From NCBI RefSeq assembly GCF_005960665.1, contig NZ_CP040676.1:2011001-2075000 (forward strand): a stretch of DNA of 64,000 bases. Direction: 5' to 3'. The DNA comes from Exiguobacterium mexicanum (lineage in GTDB: Bacteria; Bacillota; Bacilli; Exiguobacteriales; Exiguobacteriaceae). The notes under the pieces were generated by a model. It was given only the letters and a program-made list of their open reading frames with translations, ran no database searches and was not told the DNA's origin. This document shows, one piece after another, positions 18,168 through 27,798 of this stretch (positions within the stretch are counted from its first letter, which is position 1; the number at the start of each line of letters is the position of its first letter). The position numbers were made by a program, and so were the translations under genes.

Positions 18168-19157
18168 TCAGCTAATGAGATCGACGAGTTCTTCGAGCTC
18201 GACGTTGCCAAAGTAATGTTTGACGTCAAGCTGTGACAATTGTTCCCGAATCGCGCCGCGTTCGAAGCGCGTCCCGACGAGCACTTGTTCAACATCCTGG
18301 ATATCACCGACGCCGAAGAAGTCGCCGTAAATTTTTGCTTCCGTAATCGTCCCTTTGTTGACGTTCAAGCGGACATCAATCGTGCCGATCGGGAAACGAC
18401 GTTTCGACTCGACATCAAACTTCGGCGATTTCCCAAAGTTCCAATCCCAGTTCGCGTAGCGTTCTTTCGAGATGTCCTGAACGATCTCCCAGTCCTCATC
18501 GCGAAGCACGTAACGCTCGGGTTCTTGCCCGTCATAGATTGAGTGAAGGAGTGCCTCGACGAAGCGCTCCATCGCCATCTCTTCTTCTAAAAACTCGGTG
18601 ATGTTGGCGACACGGCTCCGGACCGACTTGATTCCTTTCGAGCGCATCTTCTCTTCCGAAACGTTGAGCGAGTTGACGACTTCCTCGATGTTCGAGTTGA
18701 ACATGAGCGTCCCGTGGCTGAACATGCGGCCGCGCGTCGTGAACTGGGCGTTACCGCTGATTTTGCGTTCGCCGACTTGGATATCGTTACGTCCCGTCAA
18801 TTCCGCCTCGACGCCGAGCTGTTTCAAGGCATCCACGATCGGTTGCGTAAACTTCTTATAGTTATTGAACGAGTTACCGTCATCTTTTGTGATGAAGCTG
18901 AAGTTCAAGTTCCCTTCGTCGTGATAGACGGCCCCGCCGCCTGAGAGACGACGGACGACGTCGATCCCGTTCTCTTCGATATACTTCAAGTTGACTTCTT
19001 CTGACGTGTTTTGGTTCTTACCGATGATGATTGACGGGCCGTTAATATAGAACAAGAAATAATCCTCATGCTCGACGTTCAAATGTTTGAGGATGTACTC
19101 CTCGACCGCCAAGTTGAGTTTTGGGTCCCGGATGTCCGGGTTGAAAATAAATTTCAC
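18168..19157 (-). CDS. lplJ: Lipoate-protein ligase (LplJ-like)
   Basis: 329 residues, the LplJ size. The lipoate-binding motif RRLSGGGAVYHDEGNLNFSF lies at about residues 70-90, and the GRNDIQVGERKISGNAQ lysine loop near residue 135. A C-terminal accessory domain is present. It activates lipoate with ATP and attaches it to lipoyl domains of dehydrogenases and the glycine cleavage system (family knowledge). The start is GTG at 19157, with GGAGG eight bases upstream. Single gene with its own terminator. Confidence 0.93.
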   Translation of the reverse strand: MKFIFNPDIRDPKLNLAVEEYILKHLNVEHEDYFLFYINGPSIIIGKNQNTSEEVNLKYIEENGIDVVRRLSGGGAVYHDEGNLNFSFITKDDGNSFNNYKKFTQPIVDALKQLGVEAELTGRNDIQVGERKISGNAQFTTRGRMFSHGTLMFNSNIEEVVNSLNVSEEKMRSKGIKSVRSRVANITEFLEEEMAMERFVEALLHSIYDGQEPERYVLRDEDWEIVQDISKERYANWDWNFGKSPKFDVESKRRFPIGTIDVRLNVNKGTITEAKIYGDFFGVGDIQDVEQVLVGTRFERGAIREQLSQLDVKHYFGNVELEELVDLIS

Positions 19158-19225
19158 AGTAAGTTCCTCCTAAGGATGTTCGTTAGTTGTATTATACGAG
19201 ACGTCGGCCCGGCGCTACAACTCGT

Positions 19226-20113
19226 TTACTTCCATTCTCCTGTCATGACGCGTTTCAATGCGTTCGCGACACCATATTCGTCGTGACGCTCGGTGACGTG
19301 ATGGCTGATGGCGATCAAGTCTTCGTGACTATTGCCCATCGCGATTGCTTTGCCGGCGACCTCAAACATCGGAATGTCGTTCAAGTTGTCGCCGATGACG
19401 ACGACTTCTGACAAATCGACACCGAAATGCTCGGCCAGTTTTTTGATGCCGTGCCCTTTGTCGGCCCCGTTCGCCATGACCTCGATGTTATCGTTGCCTG
19501 AAGACGTGACGTAAACGCCTTCGACGCGCTCATCGATTTCCGTCCAAAGTGACGACATTTTCTCAAAGTGGCTCGAGAAAGCGATGAATTTATAGACGCG
19601 TCCGGCCTCATTCTTGATGAAGTCCTCGATGTCTTCGACGAGACGAACGTCCTCGTTAACGTAATATCGTTTGCGGAAAAACTCATACATCTCGAGCGAC
19701 CGATCGTCCCCGTTCTGTTTCAAGTTCTCCATCGTCGCATCGATCAAGTCGAGTCGACTCGCGACGAGTCCCGCCTCTGAGTACATCTCATAGAAGACGT
19801 CCGAGTATTTATGGTCTTGATGCAACACCGATACGACCTCGAGCGCTTCTTCCATCGTCAAATCGATTTCATGTAGCACGTCGCCGGTTTCCGTCAACAC
19901 TCGTCCGCCGTTTGAAGAGACGATCGGGCACGTGAGGCCGACCTCATCGAGGATTTCTTTCGCATTGAAGTAATTGCGTCCCGTCGCAATCGCAAAGCGA
20001 ATCCCTTGCGCTTCTGCCGCACGGACGATTTCTGCCGTCTCGGGTGCGATTTTCGTGTGGTTGTGCAGGATCGTGCCGTCCATATCAGATACGAACAATT
20101 TATACGTTGTCAT
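19226..20113 (-). CDS. Cof-type HAD-superfamily phosphatase
   Basis: About 295 residues from ATG 20113. HAD motif I is FVSDMDGTIL with both aspartates, motif II is FAIATGRN, and motifs III/IV are in GADKGHGIKKL and VVIGDNLNDIPMFEVAGKAIAMGNS. The cap domain between residues 85 and 185 is the C2b type. Members hydrolyse sugar phosphates, FMN precursors or similar small phosphate esters; the substrate is not predictable here. An ATG six bases upstream (20119) is also possible but sits too close to its GAGGAG site. Confidence 0.88.
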   Translation of the reverse strand: MTTYKLFVSDMDGTILHNHTKIAPETAEIVRAAEAQGIRFAIATGRNYFNAKEILDEVGLTCPIVSSNGGRVLTETGDVLHEIDLTMEEALEVVSVLHQDHKYSDVFYEMYSEAGLVASRLDLIDATMENLKQNGDDRSLEMYEFFRKRYYVNEDVRLVEDIEDFIKNEAGRVYKFIAFSSHFEKMSSLWTEIDERVEGVYVTSSGNDNIEVMANGADKGHGIKKLAEHFGVDLSEVVVIGDNLNDIPMFEVAGKAIAMGNSHEDLIAISHHVTERHDEYGVANALKRVMTGEWK

Positions 20114-20154
20114 CAACATCCACTCCTCTTTTTCTGTTTCGCTTATAACTATAA

Positions 20155-20195
20155 CAAAAAGAGAGGCCATCGGAATAATCCGACACCTCCCTTCA
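20155..20195 (-). terminator. Terminator of the hem operon
   Basis: On the minus strand GAGGTGTCGG...CCGATGGCCTC followed by TCTTTTT, just after the hemY stop at 20203. Confidence 0.7.
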
Positions 20196-20202
20196 TAAAT
20201 CT

Positions 20203-21588
20203 TTAATCTTCTTCCGAGAGCGCCTTGATCTGTTCATGGACGCTCTTGATGCAGTCCGGCATGCCGATCCCGTCGTAGGCGATGCCCGCGAGCAGGATGC
20301 CTGGATAGACGCGGCCCATCTCGGCGCGTAGCGCGCGGACCCGGTCGGAATGGAAGACGGCGTATGGCGGCAGCCCGTCCCGGAGCCGGCTGACGACCGT
20401 CTCGAGCGGGGCTGCTTTAATCGTCATCAAGCCGCCAAGGTCCCGAAGTGCGGTCGTCACAATCTCGTCATCAGACGCATCGACGATGTCATCGGCGCCC
20501 GGTCGTCCGAGAAAGACGCGCAGGACGTGATACCCTTCCGGCACGGCGTGCGGCCATTTTTGGTCGATGAACGTGCACGCGGTGATCGTCACGTCCGCCT
20601 CTTGGCTCGTGACGAAACCTGTCCCGACGAACGGCAGCTCGATATCGTCTTGTTTAAACACGAGCGAGCACGTCGCCGTCGCGTGCGGCTTCATGTCCGC
20701 GAGAAAATCGCTGTCGACTTTCGGCAAGAACTGGCGGATGAGCCGGGGCGGGACCGTCAAGATGAGGTGATCGGACTCGATATCCCCACGGTTCGTCAGC
20801 AGGCGATAGCCGCCCTCAATCTCCTCGACTTGTTCGACCGAACAGTTCAAGACGATTTCAGTGCGCTCTAGCCGTTCGGCTAGACGGTCGGTGAGCGACT
20901 TCAACCCTCGTTTGAGTGAAGCGAACTGTCCGACTTTCTTCGCCCCGACTTCAGCGACCCGCTGCTCGGGACGAAGGTGACGCATTCCCTCATACAAGTT
21001 GCCGTATTTCTTCTCGCCTTCGATAAATTGCGGGAACGTCGACAACGCACTCATCTGATCGATATCTCCCGCATAAATCCCGGAAAGAAGCGGCTCGATC
21101 AACCGGTCGACGATCGGGTCCCCGACGCGCTCGCGTAAATAAAGCCCGAGCGAGACGTCCGTCTTCGGCGCTTCGACGTCCGGGGGCGACAACAGCATCT
21201 TCCGAAGCGTGGCGTGTTCTTCCTCGGACAAGAGTGTCGTATCCTTGAACGCATCGACGTCGAGCGGAATGCCCATGACCGTCTGCTTCGGAATCGGATG
21301 TAATCCGTCATGATGGAGCACGTACGCTTGGCCGACGCCGTTCCGGACGATCTCATCGCCGAGCCCGACCTCATGAATCAAGTCGGTCATCGCCGTTTTC
21401 CGGAACACATACGAATCCGGCCCTCGTTCGACCGCAAATTCCCCGGTCTCGAACGTATCGATTTTTCCACCTAAACGGCCGCTCGCTTCGACGAGCTTGA
21501 TGGTGACGTCTTCCGGCAAATAACGCTCGGCATAAAAAGCGGCGGTGAGACCTGTGATCCCACCACCGACAATCGTTACATTACGCAT
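20203..21588 (-). CDS. hemY: Coproporphyrinogen III oxidase (HemY/CgoX)
   Basis: About 461 residues from ATG 21588. The FAD-binding dinucleotide motif [18 protein letters not shown] is at the N-terminus, with [18 protein letters not shown] as the flavin-amine-oxidase signature. The C-terminal [21 protein letters not shown] completes the FAD site. In Gram-positive bacteria this enzyme oxidises coproporphyrinogen III to coproporphyrin III (family knowledge). The start overlaps the hemH end by eight bases, so translation is probably coupled. It is the last gene of hemE-hemH-hemY. Confidence 0.94.
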   Translation of the reverse strand: MRNVTIVGGGITGLTAAFYAERYLPEDVTIKLVEASGRLGGKIDTFETGEFAVERGPDSYVFRKTAMTDLIHEVGLGDEIVRNGVGQAYVLHHDGLHPIPKQTVMGIPLDVDAFKDTTLLSEEEHATLRKMLLSPPDVEAPKTDVSLGLYLRERVGDPIVDRLIEPLLSGIYAGDIDQMSALSTFPQFIEGEKKYGNLYEGMRHLRPEQRVAEVGAKKVGQFASLKRGLKSLTDRLAERLERTEIVLNCSVEQVEEIEGGYRLLTNRGDIESDHLILTVPPRLIRQFLPKVDSDFLADMKPHATATCSLVFKQDDIELPFVGTGFVTSQEADVTITACTFIDQKWPHAVPEGYHVLRVFLGRPGADDIVDASDDEIVTTALRDLGGLMTIKAAPLETVVSRLRDGLPPYAVFHSDRVRALRAEMGRVYPGILLAGIAYDGIGMPDCIKSVHEQIKALSEED

Positions 21589-22510
21589 GATGTACAATCA
21601 CGCTTTCCATTCGATCGGCGATGGCTTCAATGAAGCTACGCTCCGCGTTTGGCATGTTTGGACGTGCATAGTGGACGCCTAGGCGGTCACAAACGACTTT
21701 ACATTCCACGTCGTTATCGAAGAGCACCTCGAGATGATCCGCGACGAATCCGACCGGCGTATAGACGAACGCCTCATAACCATGCTTTTCATAAAGTTCA
21801 GCCGTCAAATCTTGGACGTCCGGTCCGATCCACGGGTCAGGCGTGTTGCCCTCTGACTGCCAACCGACCTCATAGTTCGGTACGCCCGCCGCTTGGGCGA
21901 TTTTATCCGCCGTCTCTTTCAATTGATCCGGATACGGGTCGCCGCCTGCCAAAATCTTCTCTGGGAGACTGTGTGCCGAGACGATCAAGCATGCCTTCTC
22001 GGCCGGTACCGGCAAGTTCGCAAACGTCGCTTTGATCGCTTCCGCCCACCAGTTGATGAATTTCGGCTCATCGTACCACGATTCGACCGAACGGATCTCG
22101 ATGCCGTATTTCGCGGCTTCTTCATGCGCCCGCCCGTTGTACGACTTGACGCTGTATGACGAGTAGTGCGGAGCCAATACGACCGACACCGCTTCTTTGA
22201 TGCCGTCGTTCGCCATTTGCGCGACCGCATCTTCTACGAACGGTTCGATGTGCTTAAGCCCGATGTAGAGTTTGAAGTCGATCTCACCGGCGTGACGCTC
22301 GTTCAAGATGTCACGGAGCGTCTCCGCTTGGTCGATCGTGATTTTCGCGAGCGGTGACACGCCTCCGATGGCCTCATAGCGCTCCGTCAAGTCTTGGAGT
22401 GCTTCCGGTGATGGTTTACGGCCATAGCGGATGTGTGTGTAGTAGCGCTCGATATCTTCAGGTTTGTATGGTGTCCCATAAGCCATTACGAGTAATCCGA
22501 CGGTTTTCAT
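21581..22510 (-). CDS. hemH: Coproporphyrin ferrochelatase (HemH/CpfC)
   Basis: 309 residues, the size of B. subtilis HemH. It shows [22 protein letters not shown], the metal-binding His in [24 protein letters not shown] with its conserved His, and [15 protein letters not shown] with the active-site Glu region near [13 protein letters not shown]. It inserts Fe(II) into coproporphyrin III. The ribosome site GGGAGG lies inside the end of hemE, and the start overlaps the hemE stop by four bases. Confidence 0.95.
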   Translation of the reverse strand: MKTVGLLVMAYGTPYKPEDIERYYTHIRYGRKPSPEALQDLTERYEAIGGVSPLAKITIDQAETLRDILNERHAGEIDFKLYIGLKHIEPFVEDAVAQMANDGIKEAVSVVLAPHYSSYSVKSYNGRAHEEAAKYGIEIRSVESWYDEPKFINWWAEAIKATFANLPVPAEKACLIVSAHSLPEKILAGGDPYPDQLKETADKIAQAAGVPNYEVGWQSEGNTPDPWIGPDVQDLTAELYEKHGYEAFVYTPVGFVADHLEVLFDNDVECKVVCDRLGVHYARPNMPNAERSFIEAIADRMESVIVHHA

Positions 22511-23556
22511 AATGATTTGCCTCCCATTTTTTCACGTGAGTAGTCATGGATAAATGCTGTCAATTTGACGAGAACGGACGGATCGACTTCCGGGAACACC
22601 CCATGTCCCAAGTTGAAGACGTATCCAGGTTGTTTCATCCCCTCGTCGAGGATTTCTTTCACTTTCGCTTCGATGACCGGCCACGGGGCCAACAAGAATG
22701 ACGGGTCAAGGTTACCTTGGACCGCTTTCGTGATGCCGCGGTCGCGCGCATCTTGAATCGATAGGCGCCAGTCGAGTCCGACGACGTCGAGCGGCTGGTC
22801 TTGCCACTCTTCGACGAGATGGCTCGCTCCGACACCGTGCATGATGAGCGGGATGTCGAGCTTGCGCAACTCGGTGAAGATCCGTTCTGTCGTCGGTTTG
22901 ATATAACGGACATAATCCTTACGGCTGAGCGTCCCGACCCATGAGTCGAACAATTGGAACGCCTGGATCCCGGCTTCTGCCTGCGCCGTCGCATATGTGA
23001 TGACCATGTCGCCCAGTTTCTCCATAAGCGCGTTCCACACGTCCGGCTCGGCGTACATGAGTGCTTTCGTTCGGTGGTAGCTCTTCGAAGGACCACCTTC
23101 AATCATGTAGCTCGCGAGCGTGAACGGTGCGCCTGAGAATCCGATGAGCGGAACTTCCAAACGTTCCCGAAGCAAACGGATCGTCTCGAACACGTACGAG
23201 ATGTCTTCCGGATTGAGCGGTTTCAAACGCTCCACATCTGCCATCGTCCGGTATGGGTTATCAATGACCGGACCGATGCCGCTCTTGATTTCCACATCGA
23301 CGCCCATCGACGGGAGTGGCGTCATGATGTCTTTATACAGAATGGCCGCGTCGACTCCAAGTTGTTTCACCGGGAGCTCTGTCACGTAGGCACACAGCTC
23401 GGCATCATGCGTGATCTCAAATAGTGTCCTCGTTTTTTTGATCTCACGATATTCTGGTTGGTAGCGTCCGGCTTGGCGCATGTACCAGACGGGCACATAG
23501 TCTGTCGCCTCTCCTCGAAACGCCTTCAAAATAGTATCGTTCATACGTCGCGTCAT
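22507..23556 (-). CDS. hemE: Uroporphyrinogen decarboxylase
   Basis: 349 residues. The N-terminal substrate loop [18 protein letters not shown] with its two arginines, the catalytic aspartate region [11 protein letters not shown] and [17 protein letters not shown] are all present. The enzyme removes four acetate carboxyls from uroporphyrinogen III to give coproporphyrinogen III. It is first in hemE-hemH-hemY. The start at 23556 is very close to the GAGGGG site; an ATG at 23544 would have longer spacing. A TATAAT-like -10 on the minus strand lies at 23611-23616. Confidence 0.95.
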   Translation of the reverse strand: MTRRMNDTILKAFRGEATDYVPVWYMRQAGRYQPEYREIKKTRTLFEITHDAELCAYVTELPVKQLGVDAAILYKDIMTPLPSMGVDVEIKSGIGPVIDNPYRTMADVERLKPLNPEDISYVFETIRLLRERLEVPLIGFSGAPFTLASYMIEGGPSKSYHRTKALMYAEPDVWNALMEKLGDMVITYATAQAEAGIQAFQLFDSWVGTLSRKDYVRYIKPTTERIFTELRKLDIPLIMHGVGASHLVEEWQDQPLDVVGLDWRLSIQDARDRGITKAVQGNLDPSFLLAPWPVIEAKVKEILDEGMKQPGYVFNLGHGVFPEVDPSVLVKLTAFIHDYSREKMGGKSL

Positions 23557-23626
23557 TCCCCTCTATAATTCTCCTACACTCTTCTTCTATAGGTATGTGA
23601 ACTCAAAAACATTATACAGAAATTAA

Positions 23627-23641
23627 TTAGAATAATGCTAA
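23627..23641. promoter_or_regulatory. Possible PerR/Fur-family half-palindrome upstream of hemE
   Basis: TTAGAATAATGCTAA is a near-palindrome resembling the PerR 7-1-7 box TTATAAT-N-ATTATAA at 11 of 14 fixed positions. It sits just upstream of the hemE -10 element. Confidence 0.3.
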
Positions 23642-23672
23642 TGTGAAGCATTTTCATTGTGTTTTCTTTGTG

Positions 23673-23978
23673 TCATTTCTTTGTCGGATACGTGCGGAAG
23701 GCTGAATTGAGCTGACCTCGAATCAAATCGTCACGCTGTTTCGACGACAGACGCTTCTCGCGCTCTTTGATGTCTTGAATTCGCCAACCATCCTCAAGTT
23801 TCGACGCTATATCGACCAATCGCTCGACGTCATGGAAGGAATATTTACGTGACCCACCTTTTGTCCGATCCGGAAAGACGAGCCCTTTCGCTTCATAATA
23901 ACGGACTTGTCGCTCCGAAAGTCCTGTCAGCTCAGTGATGACGCCCATCCCGATTACTTTCTTCGACTTATAGTCCAT
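23673..23978 (-). CDS. tnrA: Nitrogen regulator TnrA (MerR family)
   Basis: 101 residues. The N-terminal winged helix VIGMGVITELTGLSERQVRYYEAKGLVFPDRT and GGSRKYSFHDVERLVDIASKLEDG align with B. subtilis TnrA. The short C-terminal tail LIRGQLNSAFR matches the TnrA/GlnR tail (GQLNAHFR) that contacts feedback-inhibited glutamine synthetase. TnrA is active under nitrogen limitation (family knowledge). It could be GlnR instead, but it stands alone, without glnA, and is divergent from amtB, which fits TnrA. GGAGG lies upstream of the ATG at 23978. Confidence 0.88.
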   Translation of the reverse strand: MDYKSKKVIGMGVITELTGLSERQVRYYEAKGLVFPDRTKGGSRKYSFHDVERLVDIASKLEDGWRIQDIKEREKRLSSKQRDDLIRGQLNSAFRTYPTKK

Positions 23979-24008
23979 CCCTCGTCCTCCTCCTTCATAA
24001 AAAAACTA

Positions 24009-24025
24009 TGTCAGATAATCTGACA
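24009..24025. promoter_or_regulatory. Perfect TnrA/GlnR box
   Basis: TGTCAGATAATCTGACA matches the TnrA consensus TGTNA-N7-TNACA at every fixed position and is itself palindromic. It lies between the divergent tnrA and amtB genes, 31 bases from the tnrA start. Confidence 0.9.
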
Positions 24026-24106
24026 AATTGCAATCCAAGTCGATTTTTTCGTCTTACACTGAAAACAACTTTTGAATCATCAATCGCAAAAAGGAGGAAT
24101 CGCAAC

Positions 24107-25405
24107 ATGGAAGACATCTTATATTATATGGACACGCTGTTCGTACTCATCGCTGCACTGCTCGTCTTAACGATGCAACTTGGTTTTGGCTTGCTCGAGA
24201 CGGGGACGCTCCGGGCTAAAAACGCCGGGCACGTCGCAGTCAAACAAATCATCAGCCTCTCTGTGGCGGCACTCGCCTTTTGGGCCGTCGGCTTCGGCCT
24301 CTCCTTCGGGGACGGGACCCGCTGGTTCGGGACGGAAGGATTCTTCATGAACGGATCGTTCACGAGCCTTGATTGGGCCAACGTCTCGATCGACATCAAA
24401 TTCTTGTTCCAGTTGTCGTTCGTCGCTGTCGCACTCGCCATCGCCTGGGGCGGTTTCGCAGAGCGGGCCAAACTTTCCGCGTACGTCTTGTTCGGTATCT
24501 TCTTCGTCGCCATCCTCTATCCGATCGTCGCCCGCTCCGTATGGGCCGGTGGACTCCTCGGATCGATGGGCATGCAAGACTTCGCCGGTTCGGCCGTCGT
24601 CCACCTTCAAGGCGGAATGGCCGCCCTCATGGCCACGATCATCTTGAAACCACGTCGTAAAACCGAATCACTCGCCGGTCACAACCACGTCTTGACGGTC
24701 GTCGGTGGACTCGTGCTCTGGCTCTGCTGGTTCGGATTCAATGCCGGGTCGACGATGTCGGTCGCAGATGGATTCTTCGGTTACGTCGCTCTTACGACGA
24801 TGCTCGCCACGGCTGCCGGTGCCCTCGGCGCCCTCGCCATCGTCATGATGCATAAGAAGACAGCGGACATCCCGACAATCGTCAACGGTGTGCTCGGGGC
24901 GCTCGTCGCGATCACTGCTGCCTGTGCCTTCGTCGAACCATGGGCCGCCGTCGTCATCGGTGCCGTCGCTTCAATCGCCACATACGGTACGAGCATCCTC
25001 ATGGCAAAATATATCGATGACCCGCTCTGTGCTTTCTCGGTACACGGGGTCGCCGGAATCATCGGGACGCTCGCGCTCGGATTCTTCGCCTCGCCTCGCT
25101 TGGTCGAGATCACAGGCATCGGTTCGGCCGGCCTCTTCTACGGCGGCGGCTTGGGTCAACTCGGTGTTCAAGCACTCGGCGTCTTGATTGCAATGGTCAT
25201 CGCTGGTGGCGGTAGCTACGCCTTCTTGAAATTGCTCGACGTCACGATCGGTCTTCGTGTCACGGAAGAACAAGAAGATATCGGCCTCGACATCGCCGAG
25301 CACGGTGTATCCGCATACGGTGAAGTCGAGACAGAACCTGAAACTCCGGCACGCCTCCCGAAAATTCTCGGGTCGAGTGTATCGGTCATGTCACCGAAGA
25401 AATAA
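24107..25405 (+). CDS. amtB: Ammonium transporter AmtB (NrgA-like)
   Basis: About 432 residues from ATG 24107, which follows AAGGAGG; the open frame upstream crosses the TnrA box and is not coding. It has about 11 membrane helices with Amt signatures: QLGFGLLETGTLRAKNAGHVAVKQI, the WAGGLLGSMGMQDFAGSAVVHLQGGMAAL histidine region, LVLWLCWFGFNAGST, and CAFSVHGVAGIIGTLALGFF with the second pore histidine. It takes up ammonium at low external levels. The cytoplasmic tail of about 50 residues is acidic. No glnK (PII) gene follows, unlike nrgAB of B. subtilis; a terminator comes straight after. Confidence 0.95.
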   Translation: MEDILYYMDTLFVLIAALLVLTMQLGFGLLETGTLRAKNAGHVAVKQIISLSVAALAFWAVGFGLSFGDGTRWFGTEGFFMNGSFTSLDWANVSIDIKFLFQLSFVAVALAIAWGGFAERAKLSAYVLFGIFFVAILYPIVARSVWAGGLLGSMGMQDFAGSAVVHLQGGMAALMATIILKPRRKTESLAGHNHVLTVVGGLVLWLCWFGFNAGSTMSVADGFFGYVALTTMLATAAGALGALAIVMMHKKTADIPTIVNGVLGALVAITAACAFVEPWAAVVIGAVASIATYGTSILMAKYIDDPLCAFSVHGVAGIIGTLALGFFASPRLVEITGIGSAGLFYGGGLGQLGVQALGVLIAMVIAGGGSYAFLKLLDVTIGLRVTEEQEDIGLDIAEHGVSAYGEVETEPETPARLPKILGSSVSVMSPKK

Positions 25406-25415
25406 CGACAACAGT

Positions 25416-25444
25416 CAGGGACACCCAAAGCGGGTGTCCCTGTT
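25416..25444. terminator. Bidirectional terminator between amtB and ecsB
   Basis: CAGGGACACCC-AAAG-CGGGTGTCCCTG hairpin with T residues on the + side; it serves the convergent amtB and ecsB genes. Confidence 0.9.
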
Positions 25445-26575
25445 TCATGTCAGTTGGCTCAAATAGTACCGGACGACCATATATGCGAGCACGAGACCGA
25501 CGAGCGCGTCCCACGTCGCCCCGAACATGAGCGAAGCCGCGCCAAGGGCGAGCATTTGCGCGAACAACAGCCGTGTCGCCCACCATTTATAGGCGACGAG
25601 CCGCTCGGCACGTGTGATCGGCAACCACGACGCCATCGACACCGTGTCGAGTCGTTTAAACAATGGGACGAGTTGCAAGGCAGTCAACCCGACGAAAAGC
25701 GGGACGACCAACCCGACGTACCACCCGCCCGAGAGCCACATGACGACGAGCGCGACGGCGGAAAGACGCAACACGAGATCGAGCGAGTCGTTCGAGCGCA
25801 TGACCCGGAGGCCATAGACGTACCGTGCCGCATCGGCCCGTTTCAAGACCGAGCGCTCGAGCAGGCTGACGATGAGCGATCGTTCCCGCACATCTTCCCG
25901 CATCGCCGGGACATCGACGAACCAACTGACGACCCGGTTGAACTGGGCTTTGCTCTTCTCTTCAAGCAAGAGCCAATCGAACAGCGGGATGCGTCGATTT
26001 CGTCGCACGTGGAGCAAGATGAATGGGATGAGCGCCGGCACCGGTGTCAACATCGGCACACCAAACAGGATGAGAAAGCCGCTGGCGAGCGCGCTCGGCA
26101 AGACGACATATTTGACCCCCTCCAACTTGGCGAGCCGCCCCGCCACCGAGATCAGGACACTCGTCGCGATGATGGCCCCGACTTCGACCGAGGTGAGCGC
26201 TTGCGTCCGGACGAGCAACGGCAACACGACGAGCATGATGAGGACGGCACGGACGGCAGCGAAGACGACGTTGAATAGTCGAACGCCGTTCATGAACGTT
26301 TGCATCTCACCGAGTCGCGGCAATAAGAAGACTTGGTCCGCTTCTTGAATCAATGTGCGGGGGCGATGCCCGAGCGGCAGAAGCAACCAGAGGAGCGCCA
26401 CAATCCATTCACTCGGGAATGCCGGGTCCAAGTCCGTCAAGAACTGGTTGTAAACGAACGCTCCGTAAATGAGCGTGAAATAAAGTGTGAACAACAAACC
26501 GCCGTTCGCCACGTACCGGCTGTATTTCACGACGTCCTCCACCCAGACGCCAAATCGTTGTTTGAACACGTTCAT
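25445..26575 (-). CDS. ecsB: ABC transporter permease EcsB
   Basis: 376 residues with about eight hydrophobic helices and basic loops; it follows ecsA with a four-base overlap. The N-terminus (FKQRFGVWVEDVVKYSRYVANGGLLFTLYF) and the central RRNRRIPLFDWLLLEE region fit the EcsB family. EcsAB is required for protein secretion, intramembrane proteolysis by RasP and exoprotein levels in Bacillus; the transported molecule is uncertain (family knowledge). In B. subtilis the block is hit / ecsABC. ecsC is absent here, and hit lies 3 kb away beyond an insertion element. Confidence 0.88.
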   Translation of the reverse strand: MNVFKQRFGVWVEDVVKYSRYVANGGLLFTLYFTLIYGAFVYNQFLTDLDPAFPSEWIVALLWLLLPLGHRPRTLIQEADQVFLLPRLGEMQTFMNGVRLFNVVFAAVRAVLIMLVVLPLLVRTQALTSVEVGAIIATSVLISVAGRLAKLEGVKYVVLPSALASGFLILFGVPMLTPVPALIPFILLHVRRNRRIPLFDWLLLEEKSKAQFNRVVSWFVDVPAMREDVRERSLIVSLLERSVLKRADAARYVYGLRVMRSNDSLDLVLRLSAVALVVMWLSGGWYVGLVVPLFVGLTALQLVPLFKRLDTVSMASWLPITRAERLVAYKWWATRLLFAQMLALGAASLMFGATWDALVGLVLAYMVVRYYLSQLT

Positions 26576-27309
26576 TGCTTCCGCTCCTCGGCATCAATCG
26601 CCTCGACATAAATGTCATCGAGCGTGGCGTCCGGACGAAGACCATATGTCTCGCGCAACTGCGCCGCCGTACCGGTCGCGATGACCGACCCCTGGTGCAA
26701 GAAAACGAAGCGGTCGCAGTGACGTTCCGCCGTCTCCAAGATGTGGGTCGACATCAAGATGGCGCAATCTTCCTTATACTCATCAAACAATCTCAATAGT
26801 TGACGAATCGCGAGTGGATCGAGTCCGACGAACGGCTCATCGACGATGAGGAGCGGCGTCTTTGTCACGAGTGCACAGAGGATCATCGCTTTTTGCCGCA
26901 TTCCTTTTGAAAAAACGGACGGAAACCAGTCCAATTGCTTCTCCATCCGCATATCTCGGGACAATCTTTCGGTCCGGATTTTCAGGTCGGCCTCGTCGAT
27001 GTCATACGCTTTCCCGATTAGCGTCAAATGTTCACGCAACGTCAATGTGTCGTATAAAATAGGGGTCTCGGGTATATAACTTATTTTCTTACGATAGTTA
27101 TTTTCCGAAGAAGCGAGTGTCTCACTATCGACTTCGACCGATCCCGAAATCGGATCAAGCAATCCTAAAATATGTTTGATCGTCGTCGATTTCCCGGCGC
27201 CGTTTAGCCCTATGAGCCCCACGAGCTCACCTTTTTTCACTTCAAACGAAACATCGTGTAACACTTGTTTACCTATATAACCGCCGTTCAACTGGTCGAC
27301 GTGCAACAT
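26572..27309 (-). CDS. ecsA: ABC transporter ATP-binding protein EcsA
   Basis: 245 residues from ATG 27309, preceded by GGAG; EcsA of B. subtilis has 247. Walker A is GLNGAGKSTTIKHIL, the signature region is the unusual FSKGMRQKAMILCAL, Walker B is LLIVDEPFVGLDPLA, and the H-loop is STHILETAERHCD. With EcsB it forms an exporter that affects secretion and proteolysis at the membrane. It heads the operon; a 170-base gap with AT-rich promoter-like sequence separates it from the divergent GlsB-like gene. Confidence 0.92.
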   Translation of the reverse strand: MLHVDQLNGGYIGKQVLHDVSFEVKKGELVGLIGLNGAGKSTTIKHILGLLDPISGSVEVDSETLASSENNYRKKISYIPETPILYDTLTLREHLTLIGKAYDIDEADLKIRTERLSRDMRMEKQLDWFPSVFSKGMRQKAMILCALVTKTPLLIVDEPFVGLDPLAIRQLLRLFDEYKEDCAILMSTHILETAERHCDRFVFLHQGSVIATGTAAQLRETYGLRPDATLDDIYVEAIDAEERKQ

Positions 27310-27476
27310 GAAAACTCCACCCCTCATTTTCAACTTTTTTTCGTGATATATGTTTTAAAAGCTGTCACATGGGAATAATCTGAACTGTAAGGCATTTTAA
27401 AACTTATTCATTACTTCCATTGTTCCATAAAATTGTTAGGAAGAACAATGGACAAAACAGAAAGGAGAATGTTTTT

Positions 27477-27731
27477 ATGGGTTGGATTATCACTTTAATC
27501 GTCGGGGGTATTATCGGTTGGTTAGCAGGTCTTATTTTAGGTAAGGATGTACCAGGTGGCGTCATCGGGAACATCATTGCCGGTATCATCGGTGCTTGGC
27601 TCGGTGGCCTCATCTTCGGAGACTTCGGTCCTGCAGTTGGCGGCATCGCGATTATTCCAGCACTTCTCGGTGCGATTATCTTGATCTTGATCGTATCGTT
27701 CGTTATGAAGTCAATGAACAAAAAGCGCTAA
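27477..27731 (+). CDS. GlsB/YeaQ/YmgE-family membrane stress protein
   Basis: 84 residues from ATG 27477 with AAGGAG upstream. Almost entirely hydrophobic and glycine-rich: GWIITLIVGGIIGWLAGLILG, then GGVIGNIIAGIIGAWLGG, GFGPAVGG-like and a third helix. This is the 'transglycosylase-associated' (GlsB/YeaQ) family with three membrane segments, often seen in general stress regulons. Function is not established. It is convergent with the membrane-anchored TcaA-like gene at 29240-30289, and an insertion element now separates the two. Confidence 0.85.
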   Translation: MGWIITLIVGGIIGWLAGLILGKDVPGGVIGNIIAGIIGAWLGGLIFGDFGPAVGGIAIIPALLGAIILILIVSFVMKSMNKKR

Positions 27732-27742
27732 TCCAGTGCTAG

Positions 27743-27765
27743 AAAAACGGGACCCTCGCCTAATC
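27743..27765. terminator. Left arm of a terminator split by the insertion element
   Basis: AAAAACGGGACCCTCGCCTAA is the complement of the arm at 29217-29238 with one mismatch. Together they would form a roughly 20-bp stem ideal for the convergent genes on each side. The arms are now about 1.45 kb apart. Confidence 0.7.
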
Positions 27766-27798
27766 TGTACCCCTTGTAAAGGACATTAATAAAAAAAC

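Noticed and set aside
17537..18307. A 256-residue frame extending upstream of the EIIA-like gene
   Set aside because: The extra N-terminal part runs through the cre-like site and into the terminator/end of lplJ, has no ribosome site and reads like non-coding sequence. The GGAGG-preceded ATG at 18010 is far better.
27404..27721. A 105-residue frame antisense to the GlsB-like gene
   Set aside because: It mirrors the glycine-rich repeat codons of the + strand gene and has no ribosome site or recognisable domain.
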